DNA from: Verrucomicrobiales bacterium
GTDB taxonomy: Bacteria > Verrucomicrobiota > Verrucomicrobiia > Limisphaerales > UBA11320
DNA length: 64,000 bases
Direction: 5' to 3'
Assembly: GCA_016793885.1 (NCBI GenBank)
Contig: JAEUHE010000177.1
Coordinates: 31,380-95,379, forward strand
Position numbers and translations under genes: made by a program
Shown: positions 7,890 to 17,598 of the stretch, one piece after another
How the letters are laid out: every line of letters starts with the position of its first letter
How positions within the stretch are numbered: the first letter of the stretch is position 1
Notes under the pieces: generated by a model
The model's input: the letters and a program-made list of their open reading frames with translations, nothing else
The model's database searches: none
Told to the model about the DNA's origin: nothing

Positions 7890-10800
7890 TCAAGGATCGA
7901 AGGCCTTGAGCAACTGGCCGCTGCGACCGTCCCAGATCCGTAGAATGCTATCCTGGCCGCCTCCCACCACCCAACGGCCATCCGGTGTGACCGCCGCAGC
8001 CTGAACAAAGTCCTTCGCACCGCCAAAGGAGCGAACGGTCTTACCATCCTCGCTTACCAATCGCACCTGAGAGTCTCCGGAGGTCACCAGAGCTTCTCCG
8101 GTGGAGTCCACGTAACCGATGGAGGTCACTTCCTTCTCCGCACCGCCGATGGTCCGCTTCTGCTCGCCCGTCACATAGTTCCACAGCTTGATGACCTTGT
8201 CCGCCCCAGCGCTGGCCAGCGTTCGGGCATCGCGCTTCCAACTCACGCCCAACACATGATGAGTATGGCCCTCGAACGATCGGGCCATTTTGCCCGATTC
8301 CAGATTCCACACCTTCACGAAGCGATCCGAGGCCGAACTGGCGAGCAGTTTGCCGTCCTCCGAGAAATCGATGGAAAGCACGACGTCGCTGTGCGCGTTG
8401 GTGAAGTTGCGGAGGAGCTTGCCGCTGGCAACTTCCCACAGCAGAAGTTCGCCACTGCGGGATGGTTCCCCACTCCCGGTCGCCAGCGATTTGCCATCCG
8501 GACTGAACTGAAGGGCGTTAACCCGACCAAGCATCGGTGAATGGGTTTCGTCGGTCCCGAGCACACGCACCAGGGACCATGAGTCTGAGCGACTGACTTT
8601 TACCGGAAGCGCGTTGCTGGAAACCATCACCAGGGAACCGGGAGATCCGAACACGATTCCAGCAGGACCTCCGAGCGCTCCTGCATAGGAGTCGATGCCG
8701 GCGCCGGTTTCCGCCCCCCAGGTCTGCACTTTGTTAAGGATGCCCGCAGTGGCGAGCATGGCGCCGTCAGGAGAAAACGCTGCGCTCAGCAGGGGTTGAA
8801 CCGCATCGGATGCCCATTTCCGCGCTGCTTGCAGATCGGCGTCGACCTTCTTCGCAGCCGTCTCGGCAGCCTGCAAAGCACCCGCGGCTTCCGGCACTGC
8901 ATCGGCCGCTTTCTTGGCGGCGCGTTGATTGGCCAGCCATTGATCCTCCGAGGATCGCTTGGCGGCGAGCAAGGTCTCAGTCTCCTTCTCAACCGCTTCC
9001 AACGCCTTAACCGAGGCGGCCAGTTTCTCCGGAGCTTGCTTTAACTTCTCGGCGATCTCAGCAGCTTTCTTATCCGCGGGTCCCTTCGCCTCGTTGGCTG
9101 CTTTGCGCTTAGGCTCAGCGTCCTTGGCGAAACGCTCGGCCACTTTGCGGGCATCCTCCAGAAACCCAGTGGCGGCGGCGGCCAGCTTCTCGGCGGTCGA
9201 CTGCGCGGCGGCCAGCGATGGCGTTTTTCCGGCATCAGCCTTCACCGCTTCGGCCAGTTCCTTGGCCGCCTTGCCCGCGGCGTCGGCGGTTGCCTTGGCC
9301 TGCTCGACACGCTGCTGGGCGGCAGCGGCCTCCGCCTCCGCCTGCTTCGCGGCCGTCTCGACCGCATCGCGGGCTTCATTGGACTTTTGCAGCTCGATCG
9401 CCAGCTCGGCCGGGGCTTTCTCAGCCGCCGCTCGCGCCTCGACGGCTGCGAGCACCGCCTTCTGTTTCTCAGTCAGAGCCTTTTCAGCATTCACCCGATT
9501 CTCCAATGCCTTCGCGGCAAAATCGGCCTCGGCCTTCTCCCGCTTCTTTGCTTCTTCCAACGCCCCTCGTCGGTAGGCCACTTCGCCTTGGGCAAAGGAT
9601 ACATTCCGCTCCAGCTTGTCCACCGCAGCGGAAGCTTCGCGATCCCCCTTGATCTCCACGACCATCTTGCCGTCCTCCTCGTTCCAAACGCGGGCCACGG
9701 AGTTGGATCCAGTCGAGGCGATGCGCTTTCCGTCGGGACGGAAAGCGACCGAGGTTACAGCGCCCCCCTGATCCATCTTTTTAACCAACTCACCTTTATC
9801 CAAATCCCAAACCCGGACCGAACCCTCGCCGCCACCCGAAACCAATCGCTGACCGTTTTCCGGATGCATCGCCAAGGCCAAAACCGCGCCCTCATGCGCC
9901 TTCCACTCCTTGACGAGCGTCGCGTTGGTTTCGCCCGCTTCGGGAAGTTTCCAAACGCGAAGTTGCGAATCCGCGTGCCCGGAAACCAGGCGCTTGCCAT
10001 CACGGGTCCAAGCCACCGAATACACGAGGGAGGGGGTATTCAACCACTGCATCGAAGCCCCGTTGGTGGCATTCCATACCCCCACGCGCTGACTGCCAGA
10101 AGCAGTGGCCAACTGCTTGCCGTCTGGGGAAAAACGCAGGGTGCGAATCGAGTGCCCATGAGCCTGCCATTGAGTGCGAACCATTCCCGACTCCGCGGTC
10201 CAGAGCACCACACGCCCATCGGCATGTCCGGTGGCGAGGCGCCTGGCTTGATCCATGGCATCGATGCTCGTGGGAGCGGCCAGCCCATCCGCCTTGAAGT
10301 CCAGCTGATCCTCCGTGCGACTACGCTCCCAGAGTTTGACCAAGCGATAGTCTCCCGAAGCGAGCAACGATCCGTCCGCGTTGAAGGCCAGTGCATTGAC
10401 CATGTCGCGATGGGCAATCCCGGGTTTGGAGTAGAGCCCCGATTTGACCAGCGCGGGATCGGTTAGGCGGTCGATGAAGCGTTGGGTGGGCACATGATAA
10501 ATGGCGAGCTGGTTCGCTCGACCACACGCAGCCAACTGACCATCCGCCGTCAAAGCCACCGCCAGAATCGGATTGATGCCCGCCGGAAGCGGTTCCCACT
10601 GAACCGTCTGACCGGCGCGAACCTCTCCGGTGGCTCCTTGATCGATCCACAGTTTAATGAGGCCGAGTTGTTCCGGCTCAAAATCCACCGCTTCCACCTT
10701 GTTGTCTTTGGGAGGCATGAACGGCTTCTCCTGGTGCGCCGAGACCTTTAGCAAGAGACTCTCGGCACCCTTCTTCGGAATCACGGCCGGACCGGATTCT

Positions 10801-11150
10801 CCCCCCTTGAGGATGTCGGCCGGAGTCTCCAGAACCAGGTCCGCCTTGGCTTTGGTGCGATTGTGGCAAGCCAGGCAGTTGTTGCGGAGCAGCGGGAGAA
10901 TCTCTTTTTCGAAATCCACCGGAGTCGTGCGCTGGAGCTGGGTCACCTGCAAAACCCGGGACGCCGGTGCAGCGGCGGCAGGCTCAGCGGCCGAGGCGGC
11001 TAGGGAGCACATCAGCCCCAAGGCTAGGGTTGAAACACCCGCGATCAAGGTCGGGGGCGACGACCTGCGCTCAAGCAGCCCCGCCGCCGCTGATCTCGCA
11101 TGGTCAAGCGCACTCCGGGGGCGGAGCAATGAAAGGGGAAGAACACTCAT
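7890..11150 (-). CDS. Planctomycete-type cytochrome c (PSCyt1) - WD40 propeller protein with inserted coiled coil
   Basis: A 1086-residue exported protein. A hydrophobic signal segment at about residues 36-55 is followed by a cytochrome c domain with heme motif C92-L-A-C-H96 and a possible axial Met145 in FMPPKDN, as in PF07635 proteins. Residues 185-500 are WD40 repeats (VRVWDL, VRTLRFSPDGKQLATASG). Residues 505-787 are an Ala/Lys/Glu-rich coiled coil, and residues 787-1086 return to WD40 repeats (FVKVWNLESGK, VIKLWNYVTGE, ILRIWDGRSGQ). The coiled coil therefore splits the propeller repeats. Its ATG overlaps the stop of the upstream PPC gene by four bases (11147-11150), so translation is probably coupled. 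The role is unknown; electron transfer coupled to a large surface assembly is inference. Confidence 0.88.
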   Translation of the reverse strand: MSVLPLSLLRPRSALDHARSAAAGLLERRSSPPTLIAGVSTLALGLMCSLAASAAEPAAAAPASRVLQVTQLQRTTPVDFEKEILPLLRNNCLACHNRTKAKADLVLETPADILKGGESGPAVIPKKGAESLLLKVSAHQEKPFMPPKDNKVEAVDFEPEQLGLIKLWIDQGATGEVRAGQTVQWEPLPAGINPILAVALTADGQLAACGRANQLAIYHVPTQRFIDRLTDPALVKSGLYSKPGIAHRDMVNALAFNADGSLLASGDYRLVKLWERSRTEDQLDFKADGLAAPTSIDAMDQARRLATGHADGRVVLWTAESGMVRTQWQAHGHSIRTLRFSPDGKQLATASGSQRVGVWNATNGASMQWLNTPSLVYSVAWTRDGKRLVSGHADSQLRVWKLPEAGETNATLVKEWKAHEGAVLALAMHPENGQRLVSGGGEGSVRVWDLDKGELVKKMDQGGAVTSVAFRPDGKRIASTGSNSVARVWNEEDGKMVVEIKGDREASAAVDKLERNVSFAQGEVAYRRGALEEAKKREKAEADFAAKALENRVNAEKALTEKQKAVLAAVEARAAAEKAPAELAIELQKSNEARDAVETAAKQAEAEAAAAQQRVEQAKATADAAGKAAKELAEAVKADAGKTPSLAAAQSTAEKLAAAATGFLEDARKVAERFAKDAEPKRKAANEAKGPADKKAAEIAEKLKQAPEKLAASVKALEAVEKETETLLAAKRSSEDQWLANQRAAKKAADAVPEAAGALQAAETAAKKVDADLQAARKWASDAVQPLLSAAFSPDGAMLATAGILNKVQTWGAETGAGIDSYAGALGGPAGIVFGSPGSLVMVSSNALPVKVSRSDSWSLVRVLGTDETHSPMLGRVNALQFSPDGKSLATGSGEPSRSGELLLWEVASGKLLRNFTNAHSDVVLSIDFSEDGKLLASSASDRFVKVWNLESGKMARSFEGHTHHVLGVSWKRDARTLASAGADKVIKLWNYVTGEQKRTIGGAEKEVTSIGYVDSTGEALVTSGDSQVRLVSEDGKTVRSFGGAKDFVQAAAVTPDGRWVVGGGQDSILRIWDGRSGQLLKAFDP

Positions 11151-13657
11151 GGTTTCGAAGGTTGCGTTTGAGCCGTTTTTGGAGCGCTGACTCGCAATGA
11201 GAGCGGCATGGAGTAAAAGGTGTCCGTGTAATCGCGCTTGGCGAACTGCTTCACCTGTTCCACAGACGCTGCCTTGACCTTCTCCGCTTGCTCCAGCGCC
11301 TTCGCAGACTCCTCCGCAAGCTTGGTAACCGCAGCCTTGGTATCCTGATAGGACTTCAGAGCCGCCTGCTTCTCCGGGGAAGCTTTGGCATCAGCCTCCG
11401 CTTTCTCCAAGGCCTTGGACGCTTCCACGAGAGCCGCCTTGGCTTTGTCGCTCGCTTCCTTGGCTCGGACGGCGGCCTTCTCGGCTTCAACCTTCGCCGC
11501 TTCGGCCTTTCGCGCCCCTTCGGCACTCCTCTCCGATTTGAAGGCTGTCTGCGTTTCCAGGTAAAGCCAGTGGTCGCCCTCAGGCATTTTTAGCTGAGCC
11601 AGATCCAAGTCAAACACCGCATTGGTGGCGGCTTTGTCCACCTCAATCTCCTTGCCGGCTCCGAGCGCCGGGTGGCCCACCAAGCGGAGTTTGCTATTGC
11701 CCGGAAACTCAGCCCGCCTCACCAGCTTGGCCGGAAGGCTTACCTTCGCGTTGACGGCCGCCTCGATGGATTTTTGATCGCCCAATACCAGTCCGAGAGG
11801 CGCGATGTCCTCGCCACTGACGGCCAGCGTGAGGGTTTCAGTCACACGTGTCTGAACGGCCTCCGTCTCATAGCTGCCCACACCCCAGATCACCGAAGCG
11901 GACCGCGCCGCACGAACCAATTCCCCCTGCTTGGTGGTCGCCTTGCCCACGATGCGTATCGGGCCAACCCAGGAGGCCGCATTCTCATCCGCCTGGAGCA
12001 GCAAAGTCGTGGAACGACCGTCCGCACCCAGGAGTCGAGCCCCCCGGCTGGTCACCCCCGCCGGAAGCCCTTCCACCGAAACCTGGATGTCCTGATCCAT
12101 GCCATCGAAGCGGAAAGCCATGATCCGAAGGGCGAGCACACCGCCCTTGCGCAGGACGGAGGACCAGGTCTTGATTTCCTTGGAATCCTTGGCAACCGGA
12201 GGCGGAGTTTGGGGCATGGCCACCAACCGGTAATCAGGAGTCGACGGCCGGATCACCAACCGATAGGAACGAAACAAATCATCCCGCGGAACCCGCGCCT
12301 GATCGCGAACCATCAAACGATACCAGCCATCCTCCTTCACTTCAAACCGCAGAGTCGGATCCCCGCTCTGCGCCTTAAAGTCAACGCCGCCCAAGCCAGG
12401 GTCGGTGTCATAGGCCTCCCCCGCATCGGAAAGTTCCTCTCCACCCTTTTTATCCTTTCCTACCCTCAGCAGATGCAGCGCCGGGTCAGTCGGACTGCCC
12501 AGGCGCTGAGAGAGAATCTCCGCCACCCAGGTTTCTCCCTTCTTCGCCTGAAAGGAATACCAGTCCGCGTCCGTCCGCCCGCCAAACTCGGCGGAAAGTT
12601 CCGTTGGAATCGAGATGGTCTGGGCTTTCGACGCGGCATCGTTTGGCTCCTGCTCCAACTGGACCGGATACGCCGCCCGCGACAACAGCACTGGGTTCGA
12701 CACGCCATTGGTGGAACCCAGCCGATAGTCGAACGCATCCACAGAGGCCGCTGCGGCTCCAAAACGCAGGCTGCTTGCCAGGCGCGGACCCATCCATTCC
12801 GGAGCATCCGGATTCACCGTGACCTCCAGCTTCTCCAAGGGCTTCCCGTCCACTTTCCGGTCGGCGACCGGGGATCCTCCCGGAAGGTTGCGCCCCAGGA
12901 GCGTGATCACCCGATTGGTCCCCGGCTCCAAGGAAGACGGAACGACGGAGTCAATGTAGGGGGCCTCGCTGAGCGAAAGCCGGTAGAAGAACTCACTCCC
13001 CCCCCGATTGATGGCATCGTGGACTCGAACGACGTAGTCACCCGAAAGTTTGGCCGTCCAATCCAGCACGCCCCGCCGCCGGTTGCGAGCCAGCTCCTTT
13101 CCATCCCCGGAGTAAAGCAGCAGCACTGGATCCAGCTTCGAATCCAAAACGCCGGAGGAACACTGGAGCAGCACGCGTTGCCCGGCTTGAAGCGCAAACC
13201 GGAAATAGTCGGATCGGGCTGCGGTCACCTGGCCATTGATGGTAGTCCCCAGAGTCACAGGGGCCGCTGCTGCCAGAGTGGAATTGGTGGCGGGATCGAG
13301 GTATTCCGCCAAATCCCCCACCGAGAACACGCGCGGGTTGGAAACTCCGAACAAGCCGCTCACGCGCACCTCATAGTTGCCCGGGGTGACGTTGGTGGAG
13401 ATGCTCACGGCAAACCGAGGGGACCCAGGTCCTCCCACTTGCCTGGCCTCAATACCAGGATGCGAGAAATGCAGGCGGCGTATCTCGTCCAACTCGGCGC
13501 CCGCGGTGGCGACCTCGGTAGTGGAACCGATCCGCGCGCCGGGAGGAAAAATTGTATCCAGGCGAGCGACCGGAAGCTGGGCTCGAACCGGATTAGCCAA
13601 CAGCAGGGCCGTCGCGAAGAGAGCAACATCGCGATACCGACGGGAGGCGGGTTTCAT
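11147..13657 (-). CDS. Secreted pre-peptidase C-terminal (PPC) domain protein with C-terminal coiled coil
   Basis: An 836-residue protein with a signal peptide (residues 1-26, ending NPVRAQ). Residues 28-115 look like an IPT/TIG-type beta domain (FPPGARIGSTTEV, NYEVRVSGLFGVSNPRVF). Two PPC-like domains follow: about 140-235 (SDYFRFALQAGQRVLLQC) and about 335-455 (QEPNDAASKAQTI, DADWYSFQAKKGETWV). Residues about 705-805 are an Ala/Lys/Glu coiled coil much like the one in the next gene, and the tail is TQPSKP. No peptidase domain is present. It sits between the DUF1549/DUF1553 gene (13-base gap) and the PSCyt1-WD40 gene (4-base ATGA overlap), so the three are almost certainly cotranscribed. Matching coiled coils suggest that it partners the WD40 protein; that is inference. 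Confidence 0.85.
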   Translation of the reverse strand: MKPASRRYRDVALFATALLLANPVRAQLPVARLDTIFPPGARIGSTTEVATAGAELDEIRRLHFSHPGIEARQVGGPGSPRFAVSISTNVTPGNYEVRVSGLFGVSNPRVFSVGDLAEYLDPATNSTLAAAAPVTLGTTINGQVTAARSDYFRFALQAGQRVLLQCSSGVLDSKLDPVLLLYSGDGKELARNRRRGVLDWTAKLSGDYVVRVHDAINRGGSEFFYRLSLSEAPYIDSVVPSSLEPGTNRVITLLGRNLPGGSPVADRKVDGKPLEKLEVTVNPDAPEWMGPRLASSLRFGAAAASVDAFDYRLGSTNGVSNPVLLSRAAYPVQLEQEPNDAASKAQTISIPTELSAEFGGRTDADWYSFQAKKGETWVAEILSQRLGSPTDPALHLLRVGKDKKGGEELSDAGEAYDTDPGLGGVDFKAQSGDPTLRFEVKEDGWYRLMVRDQARVPRDDLFRSYRLVIRPSTPDYRLVAMPQTPPPVAKDSKEIKTWSSVLRKGGVLALRIMAFRFDGMDQDIQVSVEGLPAGVTSRGARLLGADGRSTTLLLQADENAASWVGPIRIVGKATTKQGELVRAARSASVIWGVGSYETEAVQTRVTETLTLAVSGEDIAPLGLVLGDQKSIEAAVNAKVSLPAKLVRRAEFPGNSKLRLVGHPALGAGKEIEVDKAATNAVFDLDLAQLKMPEGDHWLYLETQTAFKSERSAEGARKAEAAKVEAEKAAVRAKEASDKAKAALVEASKALEKAEADAKASPEKQAALKSYQDTKAAVTKLAEESAKALEQAEKVKAASVEQVKQFAKRDYTDTFYSMPLSLRVSAPKTAQTQPSKP

Positions 13658-13670
13658 CAGAGCGCGTCCC

Positions 13671-16193
13671 TCAGTGGTTGAAGAGAAATTCCTTACTGCT
13701 CATCAGCGCCCACAGGATGTCCTCATACGCCTCGCGACGCTTGAGAAGCTTTTCCTTATCCTCTTTGGTCGCCGTGGATCGCTTCGAGACATGCTGAATG
13801 GCAGTGTTCACCTCGTCCGCCTTGGGAGCGCGCGAGAACACCGAATAATACAGCTCCTCGATCTTTCTTTCATCCGGCTGGGCGAGGTCCGTCGCCAGCT
13901 TGGCAGCACGCCCGCTTTCGGCGCTGAGCTTGGCCTGAATGTCCTTGGAGTTCAGCAGATGCAGGCTCTGCGCCAGGCTGGCATCCTGCGAGCGCTCGCA
14001 CTCACAGGAACTGGTGGCGTCCGGCCGGCCAAAAACCGTCAGGAAGTAGGAGCTCGCGTTGTAGCTGTTGTCGGGAAGCTGAACGGCTTTGGTGCCTTCC
14101 TGAGTGCCAGCGAAAGCGGTCTGCGACTGGGATACCTCGTTGATCGCGTCGAGCAACACCTCAGCGGTCAACCGCTTCGGATAATACCGCGAGAAGAACT
14201 GCTTGTCCTGAGCGTTGAACTCGTTGGGGATGCTGCTGAGCTGATAGGCCGAGGAACGCGTGATGGTGCGGACCAGGTCCTTGAGGTCGAACCCACTCTC
14301 GACGAAGTGCCGAGCCAGAGCGTCAAAAAGCTCGGGGTTCGAAGGCGGATTGGTATCGCGAATATCGTCCTCCGGTTCCACCAAGGCCCGATTGAAGAAA
14401 TGCTTCCAATACCGGTTGATCAACGCCTTGGCCAGGAAAGGATTGTTGCGGGCTCCCAGCCAATCAGCAAGGGCCTGACGGGGATCCTCCTCCGCCGCCA
14501 AATCCAGAGGCTTCCCCCCCAGCGGCGCCGGCTTGAGCTTCGCATTCGTCTTCGCGTTTTTCCCCATGGCCACGCCGCGTTTGTGATAAATGGATTCATC
14601 GCCGGGCTGATCACCCGGCTTGCGTCCCACCTGAGTGAAGAAAGCTCCCAGGCTAAAGTAATCGTCCTGGCTCCATTTTTCGAAGGGATGATGGTGGCAC
14701 TGCGCGCATTTCATACGCGTCGCCATGAACAATTGCGCGGAATCCTCGAGCTGGCTCGTGGTATCCCTCACCTGTCGATACCAGGTCGCCGGAGGATTCT
14801 GAGTCATGTCACCGCTGGCGGTGAGAATCTCGCTGACGAACTCGTTGTAGGGCTTGTTTTCCAGGAAGCTGTCCCGAATCCAATTGTAAAAGCCGAAGTT
14901 GGCGCGGGCATGGGTGTCGGTCCCACGCTTGTTCCGAAGGAGCGCGCTCCACTTGTTGGCGAAATACTCGGCGTAGTCAGGACTCTCCAGCAGGCTGTCG
15001 ATCAAATACTCGCGCTTGCTGGGATGCTTGTCAGCCAGGAATCGCTTCGTCTCGTCGGAAGAGGGCAGTCGACCGGCGATGTCGATGGTGGCTCGCCGAA
15101 TGAACGTGGCGTCATCGCAAACGTCCGAGGGCGGCATCCCCACCGCCTTAAGCTTCTTAAACACCAGCTCGTCGACGAAATTGCGCACCGGAGGAAGCTT
15201 CGCCACCTCGGCTCCCAAGGGTATCGCCGCGCGGAAGACCGCGACCTGGCTTTGGTAGCGGATCATCACCGCCACATCCCCTGCCCGACCCACGATCTTG
15301 ACCCGACCCGCAGCATCCACCTGGGCAATGTCCTTGTCGTTGGAATCATATTGGGCACCCGCCGTGACATCCTCGGTGCTGCCGTCGCTGTAACGAGCCG
15401 TCACGACCAGCTGTTGATCTCCCGAACGCTCCATGGTGCGTTCCTTCGGATACACCTCGATGCTGGTGACGGTCGGGTCTTCCGGCTTGCCATAGGGCAT
15501 GCCCTGGGCGATCCAGCGACGGATCACCTGATAGTCACGCGAGTCGGGTTCGAGTCGCTTTCCACCACCATGAGGAAGAGTCCCTACCGCTTTGAGCAAC
15601 AGAAGACTCTGATCAGGAGCGGCGGGAAACAAACGGCGACCACGGGACTCCTTAACCAGATGTTCCATGTCTTCGGCCGGCTCAAAGCCGAGCAGGGATA
15701 AACGGAATCCGTTCTGTCCTCCGGATTTCCCATGACAGCCACCCGCGTTGCAGCCGAGCTTGGTGAAAATGGGCACCACCTGGTTGGCGAAATTCATCGG
15801 GGCAGCGATCTTGGCATCCTGAACCTTCACCTGGAGTTGCGCGGCCACTCCGTCCGAAGTCCGCGCGGTAAGCACGGCCTCCCCGTCAGCGAGTGGCGTC
15901 ACCAAACCTCCCGACGTGACCTTGACGATTTCACGCGGACTGGATTCCCAGATCACCGCATGCGTGAGATCGCGAATCAGCCCGTCAGCGCACTCCGCTG
16001 TCGCCAAGAGCTGCTGGCGCGAACCGGCTCCCTTCAGGCTCAAGGCGACGGACTCCCCGGGCGCATGGAGGCTGCCGTAGTCGATGGTCAGCTTCCGGAC
16101 AGAGGGGCTCTTCGCCGCTTCGGCATACACCAAAGTAGGGATCACGCAGGCGGCGACAGCCAGGGCGTGTCGGAGTTTTTGCATCAGCATCAT
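13671..16193 (-). CDS. DUF1549/DUF1553 planctomycete-type cytochrome protein with Ig-like (Big_2) domains
   Basis: An 840-residue exported protein. After a signal peptide (ALAVAACVIPTLVYA) comes a Big_2-like domain (about 30-125), then a heme-type motif C148-NAGG-C153-H typical of this family. A second Big_2-like domain occupies about 220-315 (VTSIEVYPKERTM). DUF1549 follows (NFVDELVFKKLKAVGMPPS, DIAGRLPS) with a second heme-type motif CAQCHHHPFEKW near residue 497. The C-terminal DUF1553 contains NRYWKHFFNRALVEPEDD. Family members are linked in genomes to DUF1501 proteins but lack a proven reaction. The frame is open to 16238, overlapping the DUF1501 stop; the ATG at 16193, 14 bases after that stop and just before the signal peptide, fits better. 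Confidence 0.9.
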   Translation of the reverse strand: MMLMQKLRHALAVAACVIPTLVYAEAAKSPSVRKLTIDYGSLHAPGESVALSLKGAGSRQQLLATAECADGLIRDLTHAVIWESSPREIVKVTSGGLVTPLADGEAVLTARTSDGVAAQLQVKVQDAKIAAPMNFANQVVPIFTKLGCNAGGCHGKSGGQNGFRLSLLGFEPAEDMEHLVKESRGRRLFPAAPDQSLLLLKAVGTLPHGGGKRLEPDSRDYQVIRRWIAQGMPYGKPEDPTVTSIEVYPKERTMERSGDQQLVVTARYSDGSTEDVTAGAQYDSNDKDIAQVDAAGRVKIVGRAGDVAVMIRYQSQVAVFRAAIPLGAEVAKLPPVRNFVDELVFKKLKAVGMPPSDVCDDATFIRRATIDIAGRLPSSDETKRFLADKHPSKREYLIDSLLESPDYAEYFANKWSALLRNKRGTDTHARANFGFYNWIRDSFLENKPYNEFVSEILTASGDMTQNPPATWYRQVRDTTSQLEDSAQLFMATRMKCAQCHHHPFEKWSQDDYFSLGAFFTQVGRKPGDQPGDESIYHKRGVAMGKNAKTNAKLKPAPLGGKPLDLAAEEDPRQALADWLGARNNPFLAKALINRYWKHFFNRALVEPEDDIRDTNPPSNPELFDALARHFVESGFDLKDLVRTITRSSAYQLSSIPNEFNAQDKQFFSRYYPKRLTAEVLLDAINEVSQSQTAFAGTQEGTKAVQLPDNSYNASSYFLTVFGRPDATSSCECERSQDASLAQSLHLLNSKDIQAKLSAESGRAAKLATDLAQPDERKIEELYYSVFSRAPKADEVNTAIQHVSKRSTATKEDKEKLLKRREAYEDILWALMSSKEFLFNH

Positions 16194-16207
16194 AATCGGT
16201 TTCAAAT

Positions 16208-17545
16208 TCAGCCCACCAGCTCGCGCATCGGGACGCACCCGTCGGGAACCAGGAATTGAGGACGCCCGGTAAAGTCAGGAACGGTAACCTTGGAAACGTC
16301 CAAGCCCAGGTTCTGGTAAAGCGTGGCGAACACCTCGCCGAATTTCACTGGTCTCTCGACCGGCTCGCCTCCCAGTCGATCGGTGGCACCAATCACCTGG
16401 CCCGTCTTCATTCCGCCCCCGGCTAACAACGCGCAACTGGCGCGCGGCCAGTGGTCCCGTCCACCATCCTTGTTGATCACCGGCGAACGTCCAAACTCAC
16501 CCCACACCACCACGCTGACATCCTTGTCCAGCCCGCGGTCATGGAGATCCTGAATCAACGCACTGAGGCCCTCATCCAGCATGGGCAGGTCCGCCTTGGC
16601 ATGCTTGAAGTTGCTCCCATGATAGTCCCAGAACCCGTAGGCGACCGTCACTGCCCGTGCGCCCGCCTCCACCAGCCGCCGCGCCACCAGGAACTGCTCA
16701 TTCAACATGGGTGCGGCGTCGCCGTGCACCTTGGAATCCCCCTTGCCATAACGTTGGATCAAGCGCGGATCTTCCTGGCTGAAGTCGAGGGCCTTGAGCA
16801 GCTTGCTCGAAGTCATCATTCCAAAAGCCTGCTCATTGAAGGTGTCGAGCCCGCTCATCAAACCGCTGGCATCCACGTCGCGGCGGAACTGATCGAAACT
16901 CTGAAGCAGCGCCTTGCGGTCGGCGAGGCGCTCCAACGTGAGGTTGTTCAGCACCATGTCGGTCTTGCAGTCGCCCTCCGGCCGGAACGAACGATGCGAC
17001 ACGCCCAGATAGCCGGGCCCTGAAGCGTTGTACGGCCGATGCTGCATCCGGGGCTCAAGCCCCATGAACGGAGGAACCGAGGGATCCACCCCGCCCTGTA
17101 GCTTGGAAATCAGGGAGCCAAACGAGGGCCAACCTCCGGGCGGCTCATTGGTCCGGGTCCGCCCGGTCAGACACATGAAATCGCTGTGATCGTCGCGAGC
17201 ATCCGCCATCGAACGAATCACCGCCACCTTGTCCATCATCCGCGCTAGCCGAGGAAGATGCTCACAAATCTGAATGCCCGGCACATTGGTCGAGATCGGC
17301 TTAAACTCCCCGCGGATCTCCGAAGGAGCGTCCAGCTTGAGATCGAAGCTGTCCTGATGGGGCGGCCCGCCCGGCAGGTAGATCATGATAATCGACTTGT
17401 GACGCGGCCGGGAGCCGGGAGAGGCTTCCGCGCGAAGAATCTCGGGCAGCGCGATGCCGCCCATGCCCAGGGCGCCAATCTTGAGAAAGGTGCGACGCGT
17501 TACTCCGTCGCAGAACCGCTTTGGACTTCCAAGAATCTTTAACAT
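16208..17545 (-). CDS. DUF1501 protein, Tat-exported (copy 2 of tandem pair)
   Basis: A 445-residue DUF1501 protein (alkaline-phosphatase/sulfatase-like superfamily by fold; reaction unknown). The N-terminus carries a twin-arginine signal T16-R-R-T-F-L-K followed by GALGMGGIALPEILRAEA, so it should be exported folded. Conserved family text includes [30 protein letters not shown] and [19 protein letters not shown]. It is a close paralogue of the gene just upstream (17599-18939): the motifs, spacing and length are nearly the same and DNA identity is evident in patches. It lies 53 bases after that gene and 14 bases before the DUF1549/DUF1553 gene in a likely operon. Confidence 0.92.
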   Translation of the reverse strand: MLKILGSPKRFCDGVTRRTFLKIGALGMGGIALPEILRAEASPGSRPRHKSIIMIYLPGGPPHQDSFDLKLDAPSEIRGEFKPISTNVPGIQICEHLPRLARMMDKVAVIRSMADARDDHSDFMCLTGRTRTNEPPGGWPSFGSLISKLQGGVDPSVPPFMGLEPRMQHRPYNASGPGYLGVSHRSFRPEGDCKTDMVLNNLTLERLADRKALLQSFDQFRRDVDASGLMSGLDTFNEQAFGMMTSSKLLKALDFSQEDPRLIQRYGKGDSKVHGDAAPMLNEQFLVARRLVEAGARAVTVAYGFWDYHGSNFKHAKADLPMLDEGLSALIQDLHDRGLDKDVSVVVWGEFGRSPVINKDGGRDHWPRASCALLAGGGMKTGQVIGATDRLGGEPVERPVKFGEVFATLYQNLGLDVSKVTVPDFTGRPQFLVPDGCVPMRELVG

Positions 17546-17598
17546 GATCGGTAACTCTAAAACATTCGAACTTCGCCGCCTTCCCTCGTCGCACGAGT

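Noticed and set aside
7697..8047. A 117-codon N-terminal extension of the sulfatase
   Set aside because: It is translated repeat DNA and overlaps the end of the WD40 gene; the signal peptide begins at 7696.
11672..15701. Long plus-strand frames of 669 and 774 codons (11672-13681 and 13377-15701)
   Set aside because: Antisense to PPC and DUF1549/DUF1553 genes with clear domains; their products are Arg/His/Gln-rich with no recognisable motif. High third-position GC in the real genes explains the open antisense frames.
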